From NCBI RefSeq assembly GCF_905171765.1, contig NC_053392.1:452176930-452240929 (forward strand): a DNA stretch of 64,000 nucleotides. Reading direction: 5' to 3'. A program made the position numbers and the translations under genes. This DNA is from Bufo bufo. Taxonomy: Eukaryota > Chordata > Amphibia > Anura > Bufonidae. Every line of letters starts with the position of its first letter. The stretch's first letter is position 1. Positions 34,401 to 43,807 of the stretch are shown here, in pieces. Under the pieces are notes generated by a model. That model was not told where the DNA came from, did not search any database, and worked only from the letters and a program-made list of their open reading frames with translations.

Positions 34401-34640
34401 TATGTTGTGCACTTTTTATCAATGCTTGAGAAAGGCTCATGTACGAGCCGAAACGTCGCTTTTGCCACCATATGGGTGAATAAAACTTACACTGTTTTAC
34501 TGAAGAACCGTTTGGAGTGCAGTCCGATTTTCTTGCCGTCTATAAGTGGGTAAGCACCAGTTACCATACTTGGACTTTGCACCCGTCCTTCTTTTTTTGT
34601 TATACCATCAATTCCGGTGGTGCTGCCGATAGTTTTTTCC
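34401..34640 (+). other. PLE-A right terminal repeat with hammerhead-like motif (34420-34462)
   Basis: Continues the terminal repeat beyond Tc1-B. 34425-34458 has CTTGAGAAAGGCTC, loop ATGTAC, GAGCCGAAACGTC, the plus-strand partner of the motif at 25250-25291. Followed by GTGAATAAAACTTACACTG and GGAGTGCAGTCCGATTTTCT, the text shared by PLE-A and PLE-B ends, and terminating at a TA run (34640-34680). Confidence 0.7.
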
Positions 34641-34642
34641 AT

Positions 34643-34678
<36 letters not shown>

Positions 34679-34714
34679 AGTAGCTAGCACTAACTGATTT
34701 TATTTTATTTTTTT

Positions 34715-34850
34715 AAAGGCACTAAACCTGAGCAGACGCAGTCAGTAATTGACAATACTGACCGGCGCTCAGCAGGTGCAGGACCCACACACGCAGACGG
34801 AACGTGTGTGGGTTCAAAAATCTAAACTATTACTAACTAAAATTGACAAA
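34715..34850. repeat. piggyBac-like 5' flank fragment, second copy
   Basis: Matches 11430-11575 (CAGTCAGTAATTGACA, CCGGCGCTCAGCAGGTGCAG, GTGTGTGGGTTCAAAAATC). No transposase follows; the segment lies between the end of PLE-A and Tc1-C. Confidence 0.65.
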
Positions 34851-34895
34851 ATTGACTTAAATATAGAACTATATGTGTGTGTATATATATATATA

Positions 34896-35942
34896 CACTC
34901 ACCTAAAGAATTATTAGGAAGACCATACTAATACGGTGTTGGACCCCCCTTTGCCTTCAGAACTGCCTTAATTCTACGTGGCATTGATTCAACAAGGTGC
35001 TGATAGCATTCTTTAGAAATGTTGGCCCATATTGATAGGATAGCATCTTGCAGTTGATGGAGATTTGAGGGATGCACATCCAGGGCACGAAGCTCCCGTT
35101 CCACCACATCCCAAAGATGCTCTATTGGGTTGAGATCTGGTGACTGTGGGGGCCATTTTAGTACAGTGAACTCATTGTCATGTTCAAGAAACCAATTTGA
35201 AATGATTCGAGCTTTGTGACATGGTGCATTATCCTGCTAGAAGTAGCCATCAGAGGATGGATACATGTTCTTATTCTGTTTACGCCAAATTCGGACTCTA
35301 CCATTCGAATGTCTCAACAGAAATCGAGACTCATCAGACCAGGCAACATTTTTCCAGTCTTCAACAGTCCAATTTTGGTGAGCTCGTGCAAATTGTAGCC
35401 TCTTGTTCCTATTTGTAGTGGAGATGAGTGGTACCCGGTGGGGTCTTCTGCTGTTGTAGCCCATCCGCCTCAAGGTTGTGCGTGTTGTGGCTTCACAAAT
35501 GCTTTGCTGCATACCTCGGTTGTAACGAGTGGTTATTTCAGTCAACGTTGCTCTTCCATCAGCTTGAATCAGTCGGCCCATTCTCCTCTGACCTCTAGCA
35601 TCCACAAGGCATTTTTGCCCACAGGACTGCCGCATACTGGATGTTTTTCCCTTTTCACACCATTCTTTGTAAACCCTAGAAATGGTTGTGCGTGAAAATC
35701 CCAGTAACTGAGCAGATTGTGAAATACTCAGACCGGCCCGTCTGGCACCAACAACCATGCCACGCTCAAAATTGCTTAAATCACCTTTCTTTCCCATTCT
35801 GACATTCAGTTTGGAGTTCAGGAGATTGTCTTGACCAGGACCACCCCCCTAAATGCATTGAAGCAACTGCCATGTGATTGGTTGACTAGATAATTGCATT
35901 AATGAGAAATAGAACAGGTGTTCCTAATAATTCTTTAGGTGA

Positions 35943-35945
<3 letters not shown>
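34896..35945 (-). mobile_element. Tc1-C: Tc1/mariner element, DD36E
   Basis: Ends CACTCACCTAAAGAATTATT and complement, TA on both sides (34894-34895, 35946-35947), inserted in a TA run that separates PLE-A from PLE-B1. A near-identical relative of Tc1-B in opposite orientation. Confidence 0.92.
34928..35797 (-). pseudogene. Tc1-C transposase, single stop codon
   Basis: A 289-codon frame with only one stop, TAG at 35237-35239, exactly where the family has the first Gln of YFQQDNA (CAG to TAG). Starts MGKKGDLSNFERG; catalytic [25 protein letters not shown] with 36 residues between second Asp and Glu (DD36E, Incomer-type). The stop falls just before the second catalytic Asp. Confidence 0.9.

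Positions 35946-35947
<2 letters not shown>

Positions 35948-35976
<29 letters not shown>
35948..35976. repeat. (TA)n microsatellite
   Basis: Pure AT dinucleotide run between Tc1-C and PLE-B1. Similar runs border PLE-A (25161-25173, 34645-34676) and the PLE-B2/PLE-C junction (53006-53032). Confidence 0.95.
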
Positions 35977-35978
<2 letters not shown>

Positions 35979-36138
35979 AAAAAAATTACCAGCAGCACCA
36001 CCAAAACAGGAATCAAGTAGAGAGGGTGCAGGTCCGAGTATGGTAACTGGTGCTTACCCACTGATACGGAACAAAGAAATCGGACTGCACTCCAGTTGTG
36101 TCTTCAATGAAAAAAGGTTTATTCACCCATAAGTGGCA

Positions 36139-36180
36139 CAAGCGACGTTTCGGCTCGCAATGAGCCTTTCTCAAGCATTG
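36139..36180 (-). other. PLE-B1 hammerhead-like motif
   Basis: Minus strand: CTTGAGAAAGGCTC, loop ATTGC, GAGCCGAAACGTCGC. Flanking AATGC and GCTTG can pair as a helix-I-like stem. The 5' core is TTGAGAA rather than CTGANGA, so activity is doubtful. Confidence 0.5.
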
Positions 36181-36563
36181 ATAGGATGTGAACAAGTTAC
36201 ATATAAAGGGGTGTCAATCATAACAATTAGTGCTTAAACTTAATTGATAATTACAATCATATCTGCAGAAAAATATTACAAATAGAACAACATATTGCCA
36301 ATTCAATATAATTGAATAAAGTGAAAAAAACAGTGAGTGCATAAAGTGCATAATGTATCAAAATCACATCTGAATTCATCCAAAGCCCTAATTGGTCACA
36401 GCTGTATTCTACTCAGGACATGACGATTACAGAAATCATAACGATACACATGTGTGAGAGGAGAAAACAAGTTAATTGGTACCTGGAATAGTGCTAGCGA
36501 CCACGCTGTCCATCGCGCTGTACAGCGCGTCCTTGCAGTGTCTATGCGCATGTCCCGACCGGC

Positions 36564-36720
36564 TACTGCGTCATACTACGGCGCCCTCTATGGGACGCAA
36601 GCACATGTTCGAGTCACATATCAGTGACGTAGGCGACGTATGCTGCGTCATACTCCGGCGCCCTCTATGGGACGCAAGCACATGTTCGAGTCACATATCA
36701 GTGACGTGGGCGACGTATGC
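36564..36720. repeat. Two ~78-bp tandem units in the PLE-B terminal repeat
   Basis: CTGCGTCATACT, CGGCGCCCTCTATGGGACGC, AAGCACATGTTCGAGTCACA, TATCAGTGACGT occurs twice in succession. The inverted counterparts are at about 52350-52510 in PLE-B2, so both copies share the duplication. Confidence 0.85.
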
Positions 36721-37415
36721 TGCAGTAGATACACGGGATGACGTGAACTACCTAAAAAGGAAGCGCATGCGTGTAACTAGTCCCCGGTATACTAACCACC
36801 ATATTGGATAAGGGAATGCTGCCCTATTGTAAATATATATGATGTATACTATGTAAATTGCCGTTTTCCGTTCCACATTAAGTCACTCAAAATATGGGCA
36901 GGTTGGAAGAGTCCCCTCCTTTTCCAAGAAGGAGGCTCAATTCCAATCGTTACCCCAGTCCTGGAAGTACGTCGGTACCATCAGTACTGTGGGCTCCAAA
37001 CCTGCTATAATACGTGACCAAGAGGGAGTCTCCTCATTATCATGTATCAGAACGTTACTTATTGTTAAGTCGGCAACATAAAATGATATGAACCTAAATT
37101 CCATTCTAATAAAAATTGGAAAAAATGAAACAACTGACACAAAAATTCCCTATATTGCACCTTCGGGACATGTGCAAGACACCACAAGAGAACAATACAC
37201 TGCGTGCAGAATTATTAGGCAAATTAGTATTTTGACCACATCATCCTCTTTATGCATGTTGTCTTACTCCAAGCTGTATAGGCTCGAAAGCCTACTACCA
37301 ATTAAGCATATTAGGTGATGTGCATCTCTGTAATGAGAAGGGGTGTGGTCTAATGACATCAACACCCTATATTAGGTGTGCATAATTATTAGGCAACTTC
37401 CTTTCCTTTGGCAAA

Positions 37416-38438
37416 ATGGGTCAAAAGAAGGACTTGACAGGCTCAGAAAAGTCAAAAATAGTGAGATATCTTGCAGAGGGATGCAGCACTCTTAAAATTG
37501 CAAAGCTTCTGAAGCGTGATCATCGAACAATAAAGCGTTTCATTCAAAATAGTCAACAGGGTCGCAAGAAGCGTGTGGAAAAACCAAGGCGCAAAATAAC
37601 TGCCCATGAACTGAGAAAAGTCAAGCTGCAGCTTGCAGCTGCCAAGATGCCACTTGCCACCAGTTTGGCCATATTTCAGAGCTGCAACATCACTGGAGTG
37701 CCCAAAAGCACAAGGTGTGCAATACTCAGAGACATGGCCAAGGTAAGAAAGGCTGAAAGACGACCACCACTAAACAAGACACACAAGCTGAAACGTCAAG
37801 ACTGGGCCAAGAAATATCTCAAGACTGATTTTTCTAAGGTTTTATGGACTGATGAAATGAGAGTGAGTCTTGATGGGCCAGATGGATGGGCCCGTGGCTG
37901 GATTGGTAAAGGGCAGAGAGCTCCAGTCCGACTCAGACGCCAGCAAGGTGGAGGTGGAGTACTGGTTTGGGCTGGTATCATCAAAGATGAGCTTGTGGGG
38001 CCTTTTCGGGTTGAGGATGGAGTCAAGCTCAACTCCCAGTCCTACTGCCAGTTTCTGGAAGACACCTTCTTCAAGCAGTGGTACAGGAAGAAGTCTGCAT
38101 CCTTCAAGAAAAACATGATTTTCATGCAGGACAATGCTCCATCACACGCGTCCAAGTACTCCACAGCGTGGCTGGCAAGAAAGGGTATAAAAGAAGAAAA
38201 TCTAATGACATGGCCTCCTTGTTCACCTGATCTGAACCCCATTGAGAACCTGTGGTCCATCATCAAATGTGAGATTTACAAGGAAGGAAAACAGTACACC
38301 TCTCTGAACAGTGTCTGGGAGGCTGTGGTTGCTGCTGCACGCAATGTTGATGGTGAACAGATCAAAACACTGACAGAATCCATGGATGGCAGGCTTTTGA
38401 GTGTCCTTGCAAAGAAAGGTGGCTATATTGGTCACTGA
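37416..38438 (+). CDS. Tc1-D transposase (340 codons, intact)
   Basis: Complete frame. N-terminal helix-turn-helix region (GSEKSKIVRYLAEGCSTLKI and HRTIKRFIQNS) followed by a basic linker (GRKKRVEKPRRKIT) that may carry the nuclear localisation signal. Catalytic core: WTDEMRV (Asp), FMQDNAPSH (Asp), [11 protein letters not shown] (Glu), with 37 residues between the last two, the spacing of the DD37E (TRT) branch of Tc1-like transposons. The enzyme would cut and paste at TA. Its gene is upstream of, and untouched by, the Tc1-E insertion. Whether the ends still work is unknown. Confidence 0.92.
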   Translation: MGQKKDLTGSEKSKIVRYLAEGCSTLKIAKLLKRDHRTIKRFIQNSQQGRKKRVEKPRRKITAHELRKVKLQLAAAKMPLATSLAIFQSCNITGVPKSTRCAILRDMAKVRKAERRPPLNKTHKLKRQDWAKKYLKTDFSKVLWTDEMRVSLDGPDGWARGWIGKGQRAPVRLRRQQGGGGVLVWAGIIKDELVGPFRVEDGVKLNSQSYCQFLEDTFFKQWYRKKSASFKKNMIFMQDNAPSHASKYSTAWLARKGIKEENLMTWPPCSPDLNPIENLWSIIKCEIYKEGKQYTSLNSVWEAVVAAARNVDGEQIKTLTESMDGRLLSVLAKKGGYIGH

Positions 38439-38541
38439 TTTGTTTTTGTTTTGTTTTTGAATGTCAGAAATGTATATTTGTGAATGTTGAGATGTTATAT
38501 TGGTTTCACTGGTAAAGATAAATAATTGAAATGGGTATATA

Positions 38542-40155
38542 CAGTGGGGGAAATAATTATTTGACCCCTCACTGATTTTGTAAGTTTGTCCAATGACAAA
38601 GAAATGAAAAGTCTCAGAACAGTATCATTTCAATGGTAGGTTTATTGTAACAGTGGCAGATAGCACATCAAAAGGAAAATCGAAAAAATAACTTTAAATA
38701 AAAGATAGCAACTGATTTGCATTTCATTGAGTGAAATAAGTATTTGAACCCTCTAACAAAAAAAGACTTAATACTTGGTGGAAAAACCCTTGTTTGCAAG
38801 CACAGAGGTCAAACGTTTCTTGTAATTGATGACCAAGTTTGCGCACATTTTAGGAGGAATGTTGGTCCACTCCTCTTTGCAGATCATCTCTAAATCCCTA
38901 AGGTTTCGAGGCTGTCTCTGTGCAACTCTGAGCTTGAGCTCCCTCCATAGGTTTTCGATTGGATTAAGGTCCGGAGACTGACTAGGCCACTCCATGACCT
39001 TAATGTGCTTCTTCTTGAGCCACTCCTTTGTTGCCTTTGCTGTATGTTTTGGGTCATTGTCGTGCTGGAACACCCATCCACGACCCATTTTCAGTTTCCT
39101 GGCAGAGGGAAGGAGGTTGTCGCTCAGGATTTCACGATACATGGCTCCGTCCATTTTCCCGTTTATGCGAATAAGTTGTCCTGTGCCCTTAGCAGAAAAA
39201 CACCCCCAAAGCAAAATGTTTCCACCCCCATGCTTGACGGTGGGGACGGTGTTTTGGGGGTCATAGGCAGCATTTTTCTTCCTCCAAACACAGCGAGTTG
39301 AGTTAATGCCAAAGAGCTCTATTTTGGTCTCATCAGACCACAGCACCTTCTCCCAGTCACTCTCTGAATCATTCAGGTGTTCATTGGCAAACTTCAGACG
39401 GGCCTGCACATGTGCCTTCCTGAGCAGGGGGACCTTGCGAGCCCTGCAGGATTTTAATCCATTGCGGTGTAATGTGTTTCCAATGGTTTTCTTGGTGACT
39501 GTGGTCCCTGCTAATTTGAGGTCATTAACTAACTCCTCCCGTGTAGTTCTAGGATGCTTTTTCACCTTTCTCAGAACCATTGACACCCCACGAGGTGAGA
39601 TCTTGCGTGGAGCCCCAGAGCGAGGTCGATTGATGGTCATTTTGTGCTCCTTCCATTTTCGAACAATCGCACCAACAGTTGTCACCTTCTCTCCCAGCTT
39701 CTTGCTAATGGTTTTGTAGCCCATTCCAGCCTTGTGCAGGTCTACAATTTTGTCTCTGACATCCTTGGACAGCTCTTTGGTCTTTCCCATGTTGGAGAGT
39801 TTGGAGTCTGCTTGATTGATTGATTCTGTGGACAGGTGTCTTTTATACAGGTGACTAGTTAAGACAGGTGTCCTTAATGAGGGTGACTAATTGAGTAGAA
39901 GTGTCTAACCACTCTGTGGGAGCCAGAACTCTTAATGGTTGGTAGGGGTTCAAATACTTATTTCACTCAATGAAATGCAAATCAGTTGCTATCTTTTATT
40001 TAAAGTTTTTTTTTCGATTTTCCTTTTGATGTGCTATCTGCCACTGTTACAATAAACCTACCATTGAAATGATACTGTTCTGAGACTTTTCATTTCTTTG
40101 TCATTGGACAAACTTACAAAATCAGTGAGGGGTCAAATAATTATTTCCCCCACTG
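38542..40155 (-). mobile_element. Tc1-E: Tc1/mariner element, DD34E, ~215-bp inverted repeats
   Basis: Ends CAGTGGGGGAAATAATTATT and complement, TA at 38540-38541 and 40156-40157. Inverted repeats of about 215 bp are nearly identical, with an inner direct motif (GAAATAAGTATTTGAAC), the IR/DR plan known from Sleeping Beauty-like elements. Inserted inside Tc1-D. Confidence 0.93.
38768..39790 (-). CDS. Tc1-E transposase (340 codons, intact)
   Basis: Complete frame starting [20 protein letters not shown]. Paired helix-turn-helix DNA-binding region ([19 protein letters not shown], then a GRPR-like motif [10 protein letters not shown]), then catalytic [20 protein letters not shown] and [11 protein letters not shown]; 34 residues between second Asp and Glu. 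Length and motif order are those of Sleeping Beauty/Frog Prince relatives. With intact gene and near-identical ends this copy could be functional; that is inference. Confidence 0.93.
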   Translation of the reverse strand: MGKTKELSKDVRDKIVDLHKAGMGYKTISKKLGEKVTTVGAIVRKWKEHKMTINRPRSGAPRKISPRGVSMVLRKVKKHPRTTREELVNDLKLAGTTVTKKTIGNTLHRNGLKSCRARKVPLLRKAHVQARLKFANEHLNDSESDWEKVLWSDETKIELFGINSTRCVWRKKNAAYDPQNTVPTVKHGGGNILLWGCFSAKGTGQLIRINGKMDGAMYREILSDNLLPSARKLKMGRGWVFQHDNDPKHTAKATKEWLKKKHIKVMEWPSQSPDLNPIENLWRELKLRVAQRQPRNLRDLEMICKEEWTNIPPKMCANLVINYKKRLTSVLANKGFSTKY

Positions 40156-40668
40156 TATTTGTTTTTTGTTAAGTTGCCTAATAATTATGCACAGTAATAG
40201 TCACCTGCACACACAGATATCCCCCTAAAATAGCTAAAACTAAAAACAAACTAAAAACTACTTCCAAAAATATTCAGCTTTGATATTAATGAGTTTTTTG
40301 GGTTCATTGAGAACATGGTTGTTGTTCAATAATAAAATTAATCCTCAAAAATACAACTTGCCTAATAATTCTGCACTCCCTGTATATAAATAATAAAGAA
40401 ACCATTTTTTTCAACGTAGGTCTCTCATCCACTGTCCAGGTCCATCAACTTTGCAAGATACCTTCTCCAAAAGTATAATTGTACCTAAAATAATGAAATA
40501 AAAATATATTAGCAGTGATATATATATAATTCATTTCACAATTTTCTTTTTAGTTACTAATTTTTGAGTTACTAATTTTAAAGGAAATGTATTATAGCCA
40601 ATAAATCCGTCTACTGCAAAAGAATCGCCTGACGTAATACAAAAGCATAAAAAGGCAAACCACCCCAT

Positions 40669-42888
40669 TCATAACCCACCTACATATCTATAGTCAATGT
40701 TTAATCCATTAGGGTGTAAACTATTTAAGGTCTGAATCCAATACATTTCTCTTTTTTTGAGTAGAGAAATCCGGTCCCCACCTCTCCGTGGCATTTGCAC
40801 CTGATCAATTATCCAGCACCTAAGTTCTTTTTCACTATGCTTTTTTGAGCTAAAGTGTCTGGGAACTGGAAGGTCTGTGCGTCCCTTTCTAATAGTGTAG
40901 CGGTGGTTATTCAGTCTGGTCTTCAAGTCAGTGGAAGTCTCTCCCACGTAAAGGAGTTGACATGGGCATGATAAAACATATATGACGTACAAAGAATCAC
41001 ATGTTAGGTGAAACTTAATAGGATATGTCTGTCCTGTCTCAGGGTGTGTGAATACCCTGGATCTACATATCACACGGCAGTTAACACAATGTAGGCATGG
41101 ATAACACCCAATGTCACATGGTGCCAACGTTGTCTGTCTGGAAACTACTTTGGGTCCCACGTCAGCTCTCACCAGCTGATCCCGGATGTTCTGACACCTA
41201 CGATAGGCACATAGTGGTAATGCCTCAAATTCTGGTACTGACCCTCGGCAACATCTTAATATTGCCCAATTTTTCTTTAGGATTTTGTTTATGGCAATGC
41301 TATGCTCAGAATATGTGGACACAAACGTAATTCTACTGTGGCTCTTGCTTTTTTGATTACCTGACAACAGGGTATCTCTGTCCACCGCTGACGCTTTTAA
41401 TTTCTGTGCCTCAAGCAGTGTACTGGGGTACCCCCGTTGCTTAAATTTAGTTATCATCCCATCTACTGTTTGTCCATAGGTATCATTATCTGCCACAATC
41501 CTCCTAGCCCTTAAAAATTGTGAGTAAGGCAAATGCTTTACCATACTCCTGGGGTGACAGCTTTCATATCTTAACATCATGTTTTTATCGGTGGGCTTTG
41601 TATATAATTCAGTAGAAATGACCCCATTGGACACAATAACATTAGTGTCCAGAAACTGAACAGAAGTATCCGAATAAGTGACGGTGAACTGTAGTTCATC
41701 ATCCACCCCATTCAAATATCCGTGGAAGTCCTTCAGTTGTTGTTCGGTCCCAGTCCAGATGAGGAAGACGTCGTCTATGTACCTCCACCATCCCAGTATA
41801 TACTGGGCATGGTGGGAGCCATAGACGACATCCTCCTCAAACTGGCGCATGTACAGGTTCGCATAGGTTGGGGCCACATTGGACCCCATCGCTACGCCTC
41901 GCTTCTGGACATAGTATGTGTCCTGAAACAGGAAGTAGTTGTGTTCAAGTACAATAGTGAGTAAATCAATAATAAAGGAACAGGCCTCAGATGTCAATGA
42001 CGACATATCCAGCATTTTCTTAACTGCAGAGATACCTTTCGTGTGGTCAATAGAGGTGTAGAGGGATATGACGTCAAAAGAGGCCAGAATATTTACTCTA
42101 GTCTTATCCAAATTCACTTGATTCAGTTTTATCAAGAAATCAGATGTGTCTCTGATGTAGGACTGACCCCCAGTAGAGAAGCCACGTAGCACCTTATCAA
42201 GAAAGATCGCCACGTGGCCAAATACTGAGTCAGTGCCCGAAACAATGGGGCGCCCTGGAGGGTCCACCATTGTTTTGTGGACCTTTGGTAATACATAAAT
42301 TACCGGCGTGATGGGATGAGATACCAACAAGTATTCTTTGAGCCCTTCATCTATGATCCCTGCCCTCAGGGCCCCAGACACACATTCATCAATCATCCGT
42401 ATAATACAGAATTTTGGATCGTGTGGTAACGGATTATACACTTTAGTATCACTCAACTGTCTTAAAATTTCTTTCACATATTTGACAGTGTCCATCACCA
42501 CAACAGCACCGCCTTTGTCGGCGGGTTTAACCGTTAAGTCGCTATCCCTTTTAAGTTCATTCAATGCATACACCTCCGCTGTAGTGAGATTGGGATACCT
42601 GAAGCCACCCGGCCGTGAAAGAGACTTCAACTCCCCAATCTCAGTTTTAACTGCAGAGATGTAGGCATCAATGGCTGGATCATTAACCACCGGTTGGAAG
42701 CAGCTTCTGTTGGACAAATTAAACATCTTACAATTAAACTCACTAGATCTCATAGTTTGTTCACAACTTGTTCCCTGAAACCATAATTTTAACTTAAGGG
42801 AGTGAATAAACCTTTTTTCATTGAAGACACAACTGGAGTGCAGTCCGATTTCTTTGTTCCGTATCAGTGGGTAAGCACCAGTTACCAT
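40669..42888 (-). pseudogene. PLE-B1 ORF2, N-terminally truncated (RT and GIY-YIG intact)
   Basis: The frame is open from 42888, but the first ~28 residues (MVTGAYPLIRNKEIG onward) are translated terminal-repeat sequence fused in frame to ORF2 at SLKLKLW. From there it matches PLE-B2 ORF2 with very few changes (for example RYPN/KYPN, VVYG/VIYG, PCDIG/PCGIG). It keeps the PADKGGA block, WWRYIDDVF and the GIY-YIG nuclease. It lacks ORF1 and the natural start, so it is probably not expressed normally. Confidence 0.85.
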
Positions 42889-43016
42889 ACTCGGACCTGC
42901 ACCCTCTCTACTTGATTCCTGTTTTGGTGGTGCTGCTGGTAATTTTTTTCCAAATATTCATGTGATATTGGCATAGCACACCGTTCTAAATATTTTTTCG
43001 ATTACCATCGTTTCAA

Positions 43017-43781
43017 TTGTACTGCAATAACATGTCGCAAGATGACACACCCAGTGGTTGCGTCTTCACGCAGGAGGATGCTGAACGCATTATGAATGGC
43101 ATACAGGGAGATACTGCTTTTCTCACTAACCCATCTTTAAAAGAACTTAAAAGAAAATATGAATATTCATCTAAACGGACATTATCTTTGAAACTTCACA
43201 TGACCACTTTAGGGCATTACTATAGGGAACAAAGGATCCCCAGAGGGATGCGATCCCATTTGCGCCCCAATTTATTTTCTAGTAGTGACTCTTTTTGTAA
43301 ACGGTTTGAGACGTTATCCAATAAATACTCTATGGACTTTATACTATTAAATATTGAGTTTTTACAGCAAGAAGTCGCCACATTGACAAGTGATCTGGTG
43401 CAGATTGAACAGCAACTATGCACACTTATGACGGAGGATCAATTTGTACAATTCAAGGATACTACATACACACAGCTCCAACAATTACAACTAGAGTTGG
43501 AAGACGGCAAGAGAATCAAATGGGCCCGGGATAGTGAAGACTACAAAAAAGGAGACATCTACAGCTGGCAACCTGGCAATTTTGGATTTACTAACACAAG
43601 GGATAAGAAAACCAAGAAAAATGTTCAATCACATCAAAGCGGTTCTGAGGCTTTTTTAGGGAACAAAATGGACTTAAATACAGCAAAAAGAAGCGAACCA
43701 GGAGAGGCGGCCGCAGATATAGAAGGTACCGCAAAAATGCGCAACATGAAAACACGGACACAACAAAAAACGAAGAAGTAG
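43017..43781 (+). CDS. PLE-B2 ORF1 (254 codons)
   Basis: Starts MYCNNMSQDDTPSG. No known enzyme domain. The middle (about residues 110-160) is rich in regularly spaced Leu, Glu and Gln (FLQQEVATLTSDLVQIEQQL) and probably forms a coiled coil; the end is basic. This fits ORF1 proteins of Penelope-like elements, which may bind RNA or assemble particles. The -1 frame opens at 43649 and overlaps the last ~130 bases. The heptamer T TTT TTA at 43652-43658 would move about one third of its way from the end into ORF2. Confidence 0.75.
   Translation: MYCNNMSQDDTPSGCVFTQEDAERIMNGIQGDTAFLTNPSLKELKRKYEYSSKRTLSLKLHMTTLGHYYREQRIPRGMRSHLRPNLFSSSDSFCKRFETLSNKYSMDFILLNIEFLQQEVATLTSDLVQIEQQLCTLMTEDQFVQFKDTTYTQLQQLQLELEDGKRIKWARDSEDYKKGDIYSWQPGNFGFTNTRDKKTKKNVQSHQSGSEAFLGNKMDLNTAKRSEPGEAAADIEGTAKMRNMKTRTQQKTKK
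43652..43658 (+). other. Predicted -1 frameshift site, T TTT TTA
   Basis: In the ORF1 frame the codons are GCT TTT TTA (A-F-L), the canonical slippery heptamer. The -1 frame has a stop (TGA 43646-43648) just six bases before... the site starts four bases after it, and then no stop through 43781 and on into ORF2. The bridge encodes a basic stretch (KKKRTRRGGRRYRRYRK). No strong stem follows that I can see. The same heptamer is in PLE-D (61770-61776) and PLE-C (57215-57221). Confidence 0.7.
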
Positions 43782-43807
43782 CAGTCATCAACTTATCTTC
43801 AAAAATA

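Larger units (their letters stand above)
25163..34640 (+). mobile_element. PLE-A: Penelope-like element, almost wholly 5'-truncated, with inverted terminal copy
   Basis: The right part (32249-34640) is the last few codons, 3' region and terminal repeat of a Penelope-like element on the plus strand. The left part (25174-26225) is the same 3' and terminal sequence in inverted orientation. At about 26226 the inverted copy is joined to the final codons of ORF2 (HPNGLNIDYRY, as in PLE-B), so nearly all of ORF2 is missing. Both outer ends lie in TATATA runs. It is split by the hAT element 26272-32248, a Tc1-like end and Tc1-B. Confidence 0.8.
37198..40382 (+). mobile_element. Tc1-D: Tc1/mariner element, DD37E
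   Basis: Ends CACTGCGTGCAGAATTATTA at the left and, read from the right, CAGGGAGTGCAGAATTATTA; TA on both sides (37196-37197, 40383-40384). Removing it restores the PLE-B 3' text found uninterrupted near 51860. Inner repeats TGCATAATTATTAGGCAACT lie near both ends. It is split by Tc1-E (38542-40155) downstream of its gene. Confidence 0.9.
35977..42951 (-). mobile_element. PLE-B1: Penelope-like element, 5'-truncated, inverted to PLE-B2
   Basis: On the minus strand: a partial terminal repeat (42951 to about 42810), ORF2 from about codon 37 (42808-40669), the 3' region, then the terminal repeat (37195-35977) with a hammerhead-like motif at 36139-36180 and a TA run. It mirrors PLE-B2, which reads in the other direction from 42952. 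ORF1 is absent. Tc1-D (with Tc1-E inside) interrupts its 3' region at 37198-40382. Confidence 0.88.

Noticed and set aside
36476..36811. 111-codon frame with internal repeat, present also inverted at 52261-52596
   Set aside because: Lies in the PLE-B terminal repeat and reflects the 78-bp tandem duplication, not a protein.
41722..41964. Antisense frames over PLE ORF2 (also at 42338-42664 and 44050-44376, 44750-44992)
   Set aside because: Mirror frames of a strongly coding region; they appear identically in both PLE-B copies only because the sense strands are the same.
43659..43740. Strong stem-loop or pseudoknot right after the PLE-B2 heptamer
   Set aside because: Only short pairings (GCGG/CCGC, four bases) found by eye; not enough to claim a stimulator.
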